DNA from: Candidatus Zhuqueibacterota bacterium
GTDB taxonomy: Bacteria > Zhuqueibacterota > Zhuqueibacteria > Zhuqueibacterales > Zhuqueibacteraceae
Reading direction: 5' to 3'
DNA length: 35,457 nt
Assembly (NCBI GenBank): GCA_022616415.1
Contig: JAKEEU010000217.1
Location: 1 to 35,457 of the forward strand
This document shows, one piece after another, positions 7,952-17,252 of this stretch; position 1 is the stretch's first letter; each line of letters opens with the position of its first letter. A program made the translations under genes and the position numbers. Below the pieces are notes generated by a model that saw nothing but the letters and a program-made list of their open reading frames with translations, did not search any database and had not been told where the DNA came from.

Positions 7952-7979
7952 GAAGAATCCCGCTTCGGCGCGATTCTTC
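7952..7979. repeat. Palindrome with TTCG loop
   Basis: GAAGAATC and GATTCTTC pair (8 bp), then one mismatch and three more pairs close a TTCG loop. It sits in the 133-bp gap upstream of the barrel gene starting at 7914. There is no T-run on either strand, so it is a REP-like or leader hairpin rather than a terminator. Confidence 0.45.
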
Positions 7980-8047
7980 AATCCGTGGGCGTAGGAAAAG
8001 GTGGTCTGATTTATATTTTATTTTTCAAGTCTGGAGAATGCTCGGCG

Positions 8048-8863
8048 TCAAAGCTTCGACCAATTGATGCCGATCGCTACACCGGCGGCGAACTCAAAGA
8101 AAGTGGCAAGGCCCTGCGAGCGCAGCGCCGCATATTGCCGCAGATCGAGGCGCAGCCAATTGTTGTTTTTGAGATGGCGCTGCACGCCGAGGCCATAGTT
8201 GAACGCCATGTTGGAAACGGATTTGTTGCCGGCGGAGCTGATCGGCACGGTGTTGATGACGCCCACACCGGCGGTCAGCGTGCCGTCGAGGCGCGAAGCA
8301 ATGGGCCGCACGTATTTGGCGTTGCCGTGCATGAGATAGAAAGAAGCGATTTCTCCGGCAACGTATTGAAAGGTCCCCTCAACGTAGATTGAAGGCAAGG
8401 TCTTATAGTAAAATTTTCCGACGTAGGTAAATTGTCCGCCGAAAGCGCCGAGATGAAACGAAACGCCGCCATCCGTCAACGGCCGCGACGCGGCGGCGGG
8501 CAGGCTCGTCGATCTCGGCTCTTCAACCTTTTTTCCCTGCACCGCAGATTCGGTTGCCGGTTTGGCAGTCGAGGCGCCGTTGCTGCCGACAAACATCCAG
8601 CCGGTTTTGTTGCCGCGAAAGGAAACTTGTACCCACGCGCCGCTCATTTTCAGAATGCGCACGGTGTCTCCGGCGGCGAGAACGGCGATCGCCTTGCTCT
8701 TTGGAAAAGGCTGTGCCGCAATGGGAGTGGCGGCATCTTTTAAAATGGCGGTTTGCGCCAAAGCCGCGAAGTTCGGTACAATCAGCCAGACCACCAAACA
8801 CCAGCCGAAGCGCCGAAGAGATGATGAAAATGAGATTTCTTTGCAAAGACAAAAAAAATTCAT
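8048..8863 (-). CDS. SH3b domain plus outer-membrane barrel protein (second of three)
   Basis: This encodes 271 residues from the ATG at 8863, which has AAGGA 5 nt upstream; an ATG at 8878 is in frame but lacks an SD. A signal segment ends near FAALAQ. It is followed by a bacterial SH3 domain (residues ~38-95: AAGDTVRILKMSGAWVQVSFRGNKTGWM), a short linker, then a barrel-like domain (GGVSFHLGAFGGQFTYVGKFYYKTLPSIYVEGTFQYVAG ... AAGVAIGINWSKL). SH3b-plus-barrel and barrel-only proteins are often neighbours in the related 'outer membrane beta-barrel domain' families. The SH3b part probably binds peptidoglycan or a peptide in the periplasm. It is separated from the upstream barrel gene by 21 bp, so the two are probably co-transcribed. 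Confidence 0.75.
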   Translation of the reverse strand: MNFFCLCKEISFSSSLRRFGWCLVVWLIVPNFAALAQTAILKDAATPIAAQPFPKSKAIAVLAAGDTVRILKMSGAWVQVSFRGNKTGWMFVGSNGASTAKPATESAVQGKKVEEPRSTSLPAAASRPLTDGGVSFHLGAFGGQFTYVGKFYYKTLPSIYVEGTFQYVAGEIASFYLMHGNAKYVRPIASRLDGTLTAGVGVINTVPISSAGNKSVSNMAFNYGLGVQRHLKNNNWLRLDLRQYAALRSQGLATFFEFAAGVAIGINWSKL

Positions 8864-8884
8864 GACCGTCCTTTTCATGAATTA

Positions 8885-9580
8885 TCAGAATTGCCAGGAC
8901 AATCCGGCAGCAAAATGCCACCGCGGCCGCCAAGCTTTCGGCTTTTCCGCCACGCCGATTTGCCGTTGGGCAAAGCGCGAAAAATTTTGTTTAACAAACA
9001 ACAATACCGCCACACGCTCGCTAACGCGGAAAGCCGCACCACCGCTCCAAGCGAGTGCAAGCTTGGCTTCACTCTTAGGGCTAAATTGAATTTTGCCGAA
9101 TGTGCCGGCGTCGAACGTCCACGGCCGAGACCGCAGCAAGAGCACACCGGTTTGCAGTTCCAGCACGAAAGCTAATCGCGATTGCCTTCGCGGTTGCCAC
9201 TCGCCGCGTGCCGCCACAAAACTTTGATATAAATCAGTGTGAATTTTTTTCGACCCGCCGATTAGCGTCAAGACTTGCGCGGCGCGAGCGTATTCCACGC
9301 CGGCGGCAATGGCAAGCTGGTTTTGCGCGATCCGGCGCTCGATTGCCAAACCAACGCCGGCGCCGGGCAAATACTCGATGACGTGATGATATCGAGTCGC
9401 AAAGCCATAAACTTGCAAACCCCATGAGTGTTTTGTGGTATCCGCAAAAACAGGCTGAATCGAAGGCCGGCTGCTGAAAAGAAAAAAAATCAATACAGCC
9501 CCAATTCGTAAGCTCCCAGTTCTTCCCTGGCTTGCACCATCTTGTCGATCAATCCCAAAACATAGCAAGAGTTCAAACAC
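8885..9580 (-). CDS. Predicted outer-membrane beta-barrel protein (first of three)
   Basis: This encodes 231 residues from a GTG at 9580, with AAGGA 5 nt upstream. The N-terminus is unusual: about 26 polar residues precede a hydrophobic signal (LRIGAVLIFFLFSSRPSIQPVFA), so the real start may be internal. The mature part alternates strands (WGLQVYGFATRYHHVIEYLPGAGVGLAIERRIAQNQLAIAAGVEY) and ends FAAGLSWQF with a terminal Phe, as in BAM-dependent barrels. It is the first gene of the three-barrel run. It has no close resemblance to a named family. Confidence 0.6.
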   Translation of the reverse strand: MFELLLCFGIDRQDGASQGRTGSLRIGAVLIFFLFSSRPSIQPVFADTTKHSWGLQVYGFATRYHHVIEYLPGAGVGLAIERRIAQNQLAIAAGVEYARAAQVLTLIGGSKKIHTDLYQSFVAARGEWQPRRQSRLAFVLELQTGVLLLRSRPWTFDAGTFGKIQFSPKSEAKLALAWSGGAAFRVSERVAVLLFVKQNFSRFAQRQIGVAEKPKAWRPRWHFAAGLSWQF

Positions 9581-9691
9581 ATGTATCCTTTTAGGTAAAC
9601 TGCTAAATTTTGCGTACCGGCATCGTCCCCAATTCGCAGAAATCGGTTAGCGGGAAAATTTAGAGATATTGGTCTCGAATTGGCCGATTAT

Positions 9692-9825
9692 TGGAATGGT
9701 GGAGTACTGGATTACTGAAATACTGAAGTATTGGAACCCCAACAATCCATCACTCCACCAATCCAAAAATCCAGCATTCCATCAATCCAAGAATCCATTG
9801 ATCCACCGCTCCATCACTCCAACGC
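9692..9825. repeat. Inverted 8-nt periodic array (TGGANNNN x6, TCCANNNN x10)
   Basis: The left arm has six octamers at exact 8-nt steps from 9692 (TGGAATGG, TGGAGTAC, TGGATTAC, TGAAATAC, TGAAGTAT, TGGAACCC). After a 6-nt spacer, ten octamers beginning TCCA run without a single phase slip from 9746 to 9825. TCCA is the reverse complement of TGGA, so the two arms can pair. The right arm ends at the stop codon of the minus-strand gene at 9827; the octamer pattern continues degenerately into it (TTCATTTC). Confidence 0.85.
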
Positions 9826-9826
9826 T

Positions 9827-10699
9827 TCATTTCTGACACTCATCCTCCCCGATCGCCTTGCCGGGCACAAGCGGGCACACGTCCGGGTGCGGCACGCCTT
9901 GCAGGCAAAAAAGCTGGCGGCGTTCGACAATTTTGTATTGCCGGCGGTCTTCGACGTCGGCGAGAACGCTGTATTTGCACTTCAAACATTTGGCCGGTTG
10001 CCAATCGAAACCCGTGGCCACGCTGCGCGCGACGAGCGCCTTGCTCGCGTTCCATTCCGCCGGCTCGTCGGCGCGCTCCACCATTTCAACGTGATGAATT
10101 TTGTCAAAAACAACGCGGCCACGATTTATCGTCAGCGTGCCGCGAAATTCCATGCGCGCACCGGGAGCGAGCTGCCAGCGGTCTTGGAATGAGCCGCTCA
10201 CCACGGCGTAGCAATCGTCGTCGAGATGATCCATATCCACGAATGCTTCGGAGAAGGAAATCTGAAAGCCTCGCAGACGTAAATTATCCTGCTTGGGATA
10301 GATGAATCGCTGAAAGCGGGGCTTGACGCCGGAGACGACGCCGAGAATTTGCGCCTCGCGATTTTTCTTTTTCTCCACCCACGCCGCGAAATCATGATAA
10401 CGCTCAATCCATTCCCCATATTCGTCCGCGCTGATGCGTAGCTCCGGCGCGTTGCTGACCTTTTCATCGACAAAATGCGGGCAGCCGAAACAGAGCCGGC
10501 CGACGTAATTATAGCCGCGAATGCACGGCTTGCCTTTCTCGAACAGCTTGCAGCGCCAGCGATAATAAACGCAGCCGTTCGGGAAGCATTGCTTGCGGTC
10601 GAGAATATGAGACGCCGAAACTTTGTATTCAAAATGTTCGTGGCTGTCGTGGCGGCAGCGAAAAATGTCCATGCGTTTAAATTCGTTCTGGTAGCGCAC
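9827..10699 (-). CDS. Cysteine-rich protein of unknown function, possible zinc-binding/OB-fold
   Basis: This encodes 290 residues with a GTG start (GGAG 8 nt upstream); an ATG at 10672 is an alternative. I do not recognise the family. The N-terminal ~75 residues are Cys/His-rich (CRHDSHEHFEY, CFPNGCVYYRWRC, PCIRGYNYVGRLCFGCPHF), consistent with one or more zinc or iron-sulfur sites. Residues ~115-215 look like a beta-rich domain similar to an OB fold (YAVVSGSFQDRWQLAPGARMEFRGTLTINRGRVVFDKIHHVEM). The C-terminus has CLKCKYS and CLQGVPHPDVCP, another potential metal site. There is no signal peptide, so it is cytoplasmic; a nucleic-acid-binding role is a guess. It stands alone between the barrel operon and the tRNA. 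Confidence 0.7.
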   Translation of the reverse strand: MRYQNEFKRMDIFRCRHDSHEHFEYKVSASHILDRKQCFPNGCVYYRWRCKLFEKGKPCIRGYNYVGRLCFGCPHFVDEKVSNAPELRISADEYGEWIERYHDFAAWVEKKKNREAQILGVVSGVKPRFQRFIYPKQDNLRLRGFQISFSEAFVDMDHLDDDCYAVVSGSFQDRWQLAPGARMEFRGTLTINRGRVVFDKIHHVEMVERADEPAEWNASKALVARSVATGFDWQPAKCLKCKYSVLADVEDRRQYKIVERRQLFCLQGVPHPDVCPLVPGKAIGEDECQK

Positions 10700-10813
10700 G
10701 GCAGGCTCTCCGGTTCGTCGAAGTGCAATATGCGGATTGCTGAGGAATTAGTGCAATCCACTATTTTAATCTAAGCAATATTGGAGAGAAGATGCAAGCG
10801 GAAAAATTTCCAC

Positions 10814-10842
10814 TTGCTTTTTATGCCACGAATGTTTATTAT
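10814..10842 (+). promoter_or_regulatory. Promoter of tRNA-Ala
   Basis: A -35 TTGCTT (10814-10819) and -10 TATTAT (10837-10842; an overlapping TATAAT starts at 10840) are 17 bp apart. The start of transcription would be near 10849, about 25 nt before the tRNA. A very similar box pair precedes pckA. Confidence 0.6.
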
Positions 10843-10873
10843 AATATTTGTTGTTTGCTTTTTTCTTCTCCCC

Positions 10874-10947
<74 letters not shown>

Positions 10948-10952
10948 CATGC

Positions 10953-10985
10953 AAAAGGGCAACTGAATTTGAGTTGCCCTTTTTA
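10953..10985 (+). terminator. Intrinsic terminator of tRNA-Ala
   Basis: AAAAGGGCAACT pairs with AGTTGCCCTTTT around a 7-nt loop and ends in a T-run, 5 nt after the tRNA. Confidence 0.9.
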
Positions 10986-11028
10986 TTTGCTGGTTCATTT
11001 TCTGCAACGAAAAGGGAACCGCAACAAA

Positions 11029-11052
11029 AAGGCAGGAGTTTCCTCCTGCCTT
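11029..11052 (-). terminator. Intrinsic terminator of the M4 peptidase gene
   Basis: AAGGCAGGAG pairs with CTCCTGCCTT (10 bp, 4-nt loop). On the minus strand it is followed by TTTTTGTTG. It is positioned to end the transcript of the metallopeptidase gene about 155 nt after its stop codon, and it faces the tRNA terminator. Confidence 0.85.
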
Positions 11053-11080
11053 AAAATAAATACTATTTTCCAGCCTTGAC

Positions 11081-11165
11081 GCCTGAAGCCTAATGATGAA
11101 TCATTAGGCTAAGAAATGTAAGCATCATAAATGATGCTAAAAATCTTCAGGCCGATTTATCGGCC
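11081..11165. repeat. Branched palindromic element in the M4 3' UTR
   Basis: The outer arms GCCTGAAG (11081-11088) and CTTCAGGC (11145-11152) are perfect complements and enclose two perfect hairpins: GCCTAATGAT/ATCATTAGGC (11088-11109) and AGCATCAT/ATGATGCT (11121-11138). A third hairpin, GGCCGAT/ATCGGCC (11150-11165), overlaps the right arm, so two alternative folds compete. It lies between the M4 stop codon and its terminator. From the stop codon to here, minus-strand units beginning GC recur about every 7 nt. Confidence 0.65.
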
Positions 11166-11207
11166 TTTCGCCTCTTAGCCCTGTGCCTTGGCGCGGGGCG
11201 CACGACC

Positions 11208-14200
11208 TTATTTCAGCATCGCCATCCGGCGAGTTTGAGTAAAGCTCCCGGCCTCAATCCGATAAATGTAGACGCCGCTGCTCACGCGCACGCCGTTGTC
11301 ATTCTGTCCATCCCAGACAACATTGTACCCTCCTGCGAGACGGTTGTCGTTGACCAACGTTCTCACCAAGCTACCGGAGACATCGTAGATCTTGATCGAG
11401 ACGTTGCTCTCTTGCGGCAGAGAGAACGCGATCGTGGTCGTGGGGTTGAACGGGTTCGGGTAGTTTTGCTTCAGCTCGAAACTTTCCGGCAACGATTCAA
11501 CTGCGCTCAACATCTCGCTGACTTTGGCCAATGACGTTCCGGCAGCAGCCGTCGTTCCCCGGAATTCGATCTGATCGATATAGACGTCGTCCACATCGCC
11601 GCTCGCGTCACACATGAACCGTAACCGCGCGTTGGTCGGGAAGTTGTACGAGCTTCGCGAAATCGTGACGATCGCATGATAAAAGACATTGTTTTGAATG
11701 CTGCCCGCCCGCGCAATGGCGGCTACCGTCTGCCACGTGGAGCCATTGAAGTATTGAACCCAGAAATCCTCATTCGTTTCCATGCTCGCCATAACGAAAT
11801 AGAAATCGACTTCCAGCGTGTTGTAGCCAGTCACGTTATAGCTCGCGGTGTGATAGAATGAAGAGGCAACACCGCTGTTGTCCTGGATGTCCGCCGCGGC
11901 GATACCCTGGTAAGCATAGGTGCCGCCGGTATAACGCGACATGTCCGCACCGCCGTCGGTGTAGCTGCCCATGCCGCTTTCAAAGTTATCAAAGGTGATA
12001 ACCTGCCAGCCGCTTGCCGCATCCACGGTGATATTCATGGTCGCTTGATCACTGCCGCCACGGCCGTCTTCAACCCGCACCGTGAATTGGTTCGCGCCGA
12101 CGTTGCCGCTACCGGGGGTACCGGAAAGATTCCCATTGGAGGCAACACTTAACCACGCCGGGCCGCTCACTTTCAAGAAAGTCAACGGATCAAGGTCGGG
12201 GTCAGTAGCATCGCCCGCAAGCGATCCGCTGTAAGCCACGTTTTCGGTGCCGTTCGGCTTGCTGAAAGGGTCGTTGGTGAAGGAAGGCGGATTGTTCGGC
12301 GGCGGGGTGCTACCGGTCACGCTGATCGCATCAAAAGCAAAACCGTCTGTGGCGATCGGATAGTTGTCATATTGCTGGAATTTGACGATGAACGTGCTGC
12401 TCAGGCTCAGACCATTGGCCGCGGCCAGCACATCCAGATCCAGGCTGAAGCTATTCCAAGCCGTGCTGCTGCCGCCAAGGTTTTGCACTTTGACAAAGCT
12501 GGTGCCGCCGTTATCGGAGAAATATATACCGTCTTGGGTATGGGTTTCATCACCGAATTCTTTCCAGCGAAAATCCAAAGTCACCTGCGACTGGCCGGCG
12601 AGATTCAAATGCAACCACGCTTCATTTTGGCTGTAAACGTTGCTGGTGGTCACATCCATGGTGAGGTGATAGCTGCCAGCATAGGGGCCATTCGCAGAGG
12701 TCACTTGAATGCGCCCGGCGCTGTTGGACTTGTAAGTGTTCCAATGATTGTCCAACGAACCGCTTTCAAAGCCGCTGCTGTAGGGGAGCGTGGCATAATC
12801 AGCGGGCGGCTGCGGAATCGTTCCGACGCCAACTGCCAACCAAGCTTCGGCGGTTGAAAGGGCTTGTTGCGAGCTAACGCCAAACAAGGCTTGCGCAGCA
12901 GCAATGGCGCCATTGCGGGCCGCCTCATAATTCGAATTGGAGGTCAAAAATGAATTGTTGTTCGTGTACGCAATTCGGGCCGCGTCGGTGAAGCCGAGAC
13001 CGACCACATTGTAAGCATAGCCCACGTCGTTGGTGCCGCTGCCGCCTTCCACCAACAGATAAAACCAGAAATTCTGCACGCCGCTGTTGATATGAACCCC
13101 GCCATTATCGCCCGTGCCGGTATACCAAAAAGCGCCTTGATAAGTATCCGGATCGCTAAACTGATTGGGGTTGGCCATGTGCCGGATGCCTTGGCCGTTG
13201 GCGGTTAAATCTTCGCCGACGCGCCACCTGGCATTAGGAAATCCGCTTTCAACTCCCGGGTTCTCCTTAAAAAATTCAACCGCATTTCCAAAAATATCGC
13301 TGAAAGATTCATTCAACGCGCCAGATTCATTTTGATAAATCAAGTTGGAGGAAAAATCCGTCACGCCGTGGGTCAGCTCATGCCCGACAACATCGAGGCA
13401 AACCAATGGAAAATAATTGACGCCGTCGCCGTCGCCATACGTCATGCGGCTGCCGTCCCAAAAGGCATTGACGTTGTTGGGATAACCCATGCCGACCAGG
13501 TTTGCATGAACGTAACTCAGTAAAGTAAACCCGGCACCATTCAAACTATTACGGTTGTGTTTGATAAAGAAATAATCATACGTCGCCTCTGCGCCCCAGT
13601 GCGCACTGACGCCGGCGCCGTCCCAAGGGCCGTTGGCGCTGGTGGAGGTGAAATTCGTTGCATTGGTATAACTGGTGCCGTTATTCATGTTGAAAGTGCG
13701 AATATCCGCCCCGCGGACCGTGTTGCCGTTTTCCTGAAGGCGATAGCTCGAACCCGAAACTTGATCGACAATCATCGAAACCGTTCCATTGTACAGTGAA
13801 GCACCGCTGCCGGTGACATCGACATCATGAATGCGGGTGATCTGGTTGACGATTTGTCCGGTCTTGGCGTCCACGTCCACATAATAGCGGCCCAAAGGTT
13901 TCTCGGCGTAAATATCGAAGCGATAAACCAATTTCATGTTTGCTGCGATCATTTCCGCTTTGCCGGAAGTGAGCTTCAATTCGCCTTTGGGGTAAAACGT
14001 AGCGTTGGCATCCCCGCGCTCTCTTTTCAGAAAAGCCTCGTTGGCTTCCTTTTGCCACATATAGCTTTCAGCGCCAATGTGGTTCAAGGCGGCTTGCAGG
14101 GCGGCTTGCTCGCTGAGCGCCGGCACGACGTCCATTTTCAATTCGTGAACCAGGCGGCCATTGGCATACCACACCATGCCGTTCTTTTCGTGCAGAATAT

Positions 14201-14528
14201 ATTCCGCGCCGATGATTGGGACCCCCTTGTAATGCTGAATATGACGATGATGGGTGCCTAATTCATCATGCGAAGAACGGTACGCTTGGATTTGATTATC
14301 ATCGGAAATTTGGAAATATTTTTTATACTCTTGAAAAAAAGCCGTCACTGTGGGCTGCTGCGCTCCGGTAAAATTAATCTCCGTTGGCGCTTTGCCGGCT
14401 TTGCCAAACTTTATTTGCGCTTGCTGTAAAACGGTGGCTTTTTCCTGGCTGTCATCAGCGCCAAATGCTGAAATCGCCAGGCAAAAAATTATAAAAATCA
14501 CAGACCGAGAGTTACTCTTTGCCTTCAT
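11208..14528 (-). CDS. Secreted M4 (thermolysin-family) metallopeptidase with T9SS tail
   Basis: This encodes 1106 residues; GGGAG lies 7 nt before the ATG. In order: signal peptide (to ~23), FTP/PepSY propeptide (~40-225, with HRHIQHYKGVPIIGAEY), and an M4 catalytic domain with zinc ligands His383 and His387 in HELTH (catalytic Glu384) and Glu407 in NESGALNESFSD, spaced as in thermolysin. The stabilising His479 is in GVHINSG. Next come a jelly-roll-like domain, a putative-Ig/cadherin-like domain (NPPSFTNDPF ... GRGGSDQATMNITV), a second jelly-roll and a T9SS type A tail (FELKQNYPNPFNPTTTIAF ... RRMAMLK). It is a zinc endopeptidase made as a zymogen and exported to the surface or medium, probably for degrading extracellular protein. 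All catalytic residues are intact. Confidence 0.95.
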   Translation of the reverse strand: MKAKSNSRSVIFIIFCLAISAFGADDSQEKATVLQQAQIKFGKAGKAPTEINFTGAQQPTVTAFFQEYKKYFQISDDNQIQAYRSSHDELGTHHRHIQHYKGVPIIGAEYILHEKNGMVWYANGRLVHELKMDVVPALSEQAALQAALNHIGAESYMWQKEANEAFLKRERGDANATFYPKGELKLTSGKAEMIAANMKLVYRFDIYAEKPLGRYYVDVDAKTGQIVNQITRIHDVDVTGSGASLYNGTVSMIVDQVSGSSYRLQENGNTVRGADIRTFNMNNGTSYTNATNFTSTSANGPWDGAGVSAHWGAEATYDYFFIKHNRNSLNGAGFTLLSYVHANLVGMGYPNNVNAFWDGSRMTYGDGDGVNYFPLVCLDVVGHELTHGVTDFSSNLIYQNESGALNESFSDIFGNAVEFFKENPGVESGFPNARWRVGEDLTANGQGIRHMANPNQFSDPDTYQGAFWYTGTGDNGGVHINSGVQNFWFYLLVEGGSGTNDVGYAYNVVGLGFTDAARIAYTNNNSFLTSNSNYEAARNGAIAAAQALFGVSSQQALSTAEAWLAVGVGTIPQPPADYATLPYSSGFESGSLDNHWNTYKSNSAGRIQVTSANGPYAGSYHLTMDVTTSNVYSQNEAWLHLNLAGQSQVTLDFRWKEFGDETHTQDGIYFSDNGGTSFVKVQNLGGSSTAWNSFSLDLDVLAAANGLSLSSTFIVKFQQYDNYPIATDGFAFDAISVTGSTPPPNNPPSFTNDPFSKPNGTENVAYSGSLAGDATDPDLDPLTFLKVSGPAWLSVASNGNLSGTPGSGNVGANQFTVRVEDGRGGSDQATMNITVDAASGWQVITFDNFESGMGSYTDGGADMSRYTGGTYAYQGIAAADIQDNSGVASSFYHTASYNVTGYNTLEVDFYFVMASMETNEDFWVQYFNGSTWQTVAAIARAGSIQNNVFYHAIVTISRSSYNFPTNARLRFMCDASGDVDDVYIDQIEFRGTTAAAGTSLAKVSEMLSAVESLPESFELKQNYPNPFNPTTTIAFSLPQESNVSIKIYDVSGSLVRTLVNDNRLAGGYNVVWDGQNDNGVRVSSGVYIYRIEAGSFTQTRRMAMLK

Positions 14529-14644
14529 GGCGTTTCTCCCGTTAGTTTAGGTAAAAATGAATTCAAAAACTGTTTCGCGCTATTCGATCAAAGGACCTCA
14601 AGCGGAAAATTTGATTCCGCCGCTACCCCGATCTGCCAGAAAAG

Positions 14645-15052
14645 TTACCGTAAGGTGGGAAAATGAAATGCACAAACGCACGAACTTGTCAGAGCCTGAA
14701 TATAAATATTTTTTTGGTCTGAATCAATAAAAAATTTCAAATAAAAATCAATCGGCGCGGAAATGGCGCCGCCGAGGTCGCCAAAGAAATGCGGATAGAT
14801 GCTCTTGATTCCCGTCCCGCTATTGATTGCCAGGTAGTTGCTGCCTTTTGACCAATGAAAGCCGTTTTGATCGACAATGCAGGGTTTGAAATATAAATAA
14901 GGCCGCGCCGTAGCGTACTGGAACTCAAACGCCGTTCGGCCCGCGTCAACCGACGCCGCCTCGACGTCCCGATTCCAGTCATCATCAACACGCAACACGA
15001 TGCGGCCGCTTTGCAAGGGATAAATAACGCGAATGATCATGATCTTCGCCAT
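14645..15052 (-). CDS. Small single-domain protein, possible carbohydrate-binding-like beta fold
   Basis: This encodes 135 residues; an ATG at 15040 is an alternative start. There is no signal peptide. The sequence is beta-rich (IIRVIYPLQSGRIVLRVDDDWNRDVEAASVDAGRTAFEFQYATARPYLYFKPCIVDQNGFHWSKGSNYLAI). It resembles the N-terminal domain placed before some alpha/beta-hydrolase esterases and starch-binding-like modules, but here it stands alone with no hydrolase following. It may be a remnant of a larger gene or a free-standing module. A divergent promoter is possible (TTGACT at 15137-15132 and CATATT 18 bp later on the minus strand). The product is unknown. Confidence 0.55.
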   Translation of the reverse strand: MAKIMIIRVIYPLQSGRIVLRVDDDWNRDVEAASVDAGRTAFEFQYATARPYLYFKPCIVDQNGFHWSKGSNYLAINSGTGIKSIYPHFFGDLGGAISAPIDFYLKFFIDSDQKNIYIQALTSSCVCAFHFPTLR

Positions 15053-15058
15053 ATTTCG

Positions 15059-15088
15059 TAACCCAGTCTGTTTGACTGGGCGGTTGAA
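15059..15088 (+). repeat. REP-like hairpin, copy 1 (TAACCCAGTC...GACTGGGC)
   Basis: CCCAGTC and GACTGGG form a perfect 7-bp stem around a 5-nt loop, preceded by GTAA and followed by C-N-GTTGAA. The same layout, in the same orientation, recurs at 33178-33207 with a different loop. Confidence 0.7.
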
Positions 15089-15171
15089 GTTATTTGATTT
15101 GATTCATAATATGGCGAAGGGCGAGCAATAAAGTCAAGCTTGTGGAAGCGAACGCGCCAAGATAATTTCAT

Positions 15172-15199
15172 TTGCTTTTTTCCGGAAAATGAATATTAT
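15172..15199 (+). promoter_or_regulatory. Promoter upstream of pckA
   Basis: A -35 TTGCTT (15172-15177) and -10 TATTAT (15194-15199) are 16 bp apart, nearly identical to the tRNA-Ala promoter boxes. Transcription would begin near 15206, giving a leader of about 190 nt that contains the repeat at 15312-15370. Confidence 0.55.
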
Positions 15200-15311
15200 A
15201 TACGGTCGCCAACTTTAGCCGCCAAATCCTTGTAATCGGTGAGCGGCTAGCGGAAAAACGAGTCGAGCTTTTATGTCTTTGACGGCAAGCCTTCCGTTAC
15301 CGTTGAAAAAA

Positions 15312-15370
15312 GAGGAGAGCGGACTTTCTTGTCCGCGATGCGCGTGTGGACTAGAAAGCCCACACTCCTT
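15312..15370 (+). repeat. Two-hairpin intergenic repeat, copy 1
   Basis: The outer bases GGAG/CTCC enclose two hairpins: GCGGAC/GTCCGC (loop TTTCTT) and GTGTGG/CCACAC. The two hairpin units are near-reverse-complements of each other, so the element can also fold as one long hairpin. The 40 bp at 15319-15358 are identical to 30948-30987. It lies 26 bp upstream of the pckA start codon, within its leader. Confidence 0.85.
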
Positions 15371-15395
15371 CAATTAGTCACGAAAGGAGGATATT

Positions 15396-17003
<1,608 letters not shown>

Positions 17004-17097
17004 TTTGCTGAACGAAAGACAAAGAGCGTGGAGTGATGAGAAGCAAAAAGCTTAGCCCTTTTGCGCGGCGCTAAGTTGAGGGATTGTAAAAATAAAC

Positions 17098-17126
17098 TTT
17101 ACAACTTCTTAAGTTTTTAGTATATT
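17098..17126 (+). promoter_or_regulatory. Sigma70-like promoter before the ctpA-exbBD unit
   Basis: A -35 TTTACA (17098-17103) and -10 TATATT (17121-17126) are separated by 17 bp. Transcription would start near 17133, about 300 nt before the CtpA start codon. Confidence 0.55.
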
Positions 17127-17132
17127 GTAGGC

Positions 17133-17252
17133 ATGAAAGCCGTGTGCGCCTACAAAAAAGTGACTGTTATCCGAATTGCGTGGGCGCGCGTGACATCCCG
17201 CTGTCGCTGCCTATGCAAAAAATGGAGATATGGCGGCATCGCCATATATTAG
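17133..17252 (+). CDS. Possible leaderless 39-residue peptide
   Basis: An ATG lies exactly at the expected transcription start of the upstream promoter. The frame encodes a basic, Cys-containing peptide (MKAVCAYKKVTVIRIAWARV then SRCRCLCKKW). A hairpin (17228-17247) overlaps its last codons. It could be a regulatory leader peptide or chance; no homology is recognised. Confidence 0.2.
   Translation: MKAVCAYKKVTVIRIAWARVTSRCRCLCKKWRYGGIAIY

Noticed and set aside
7952..7979. Palindrome considered as an intrinsic terminator for the SH3b-barrel gene
   Set aside because: No T-run on either strand after the stem; kept as a REP-like hairpin.
9493..9582. 29-codon frame starting at an ATG two bases upstream of the barrel GTG start (MCLNSCYVLGLIDKMVQARE...)
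   Set aside because: It overlaps the barrel gene in another frame, its SD spacing is worse than for the GTG, and no homology is recognised.
9692..9825. Octamer array considered as a CRISPR or VNTR coding repeat
   Set aside because: The units are 8 nt with four-base cores, far shorter than CRISPR repeats and spacers; no frame through it encodes a plausible protein.
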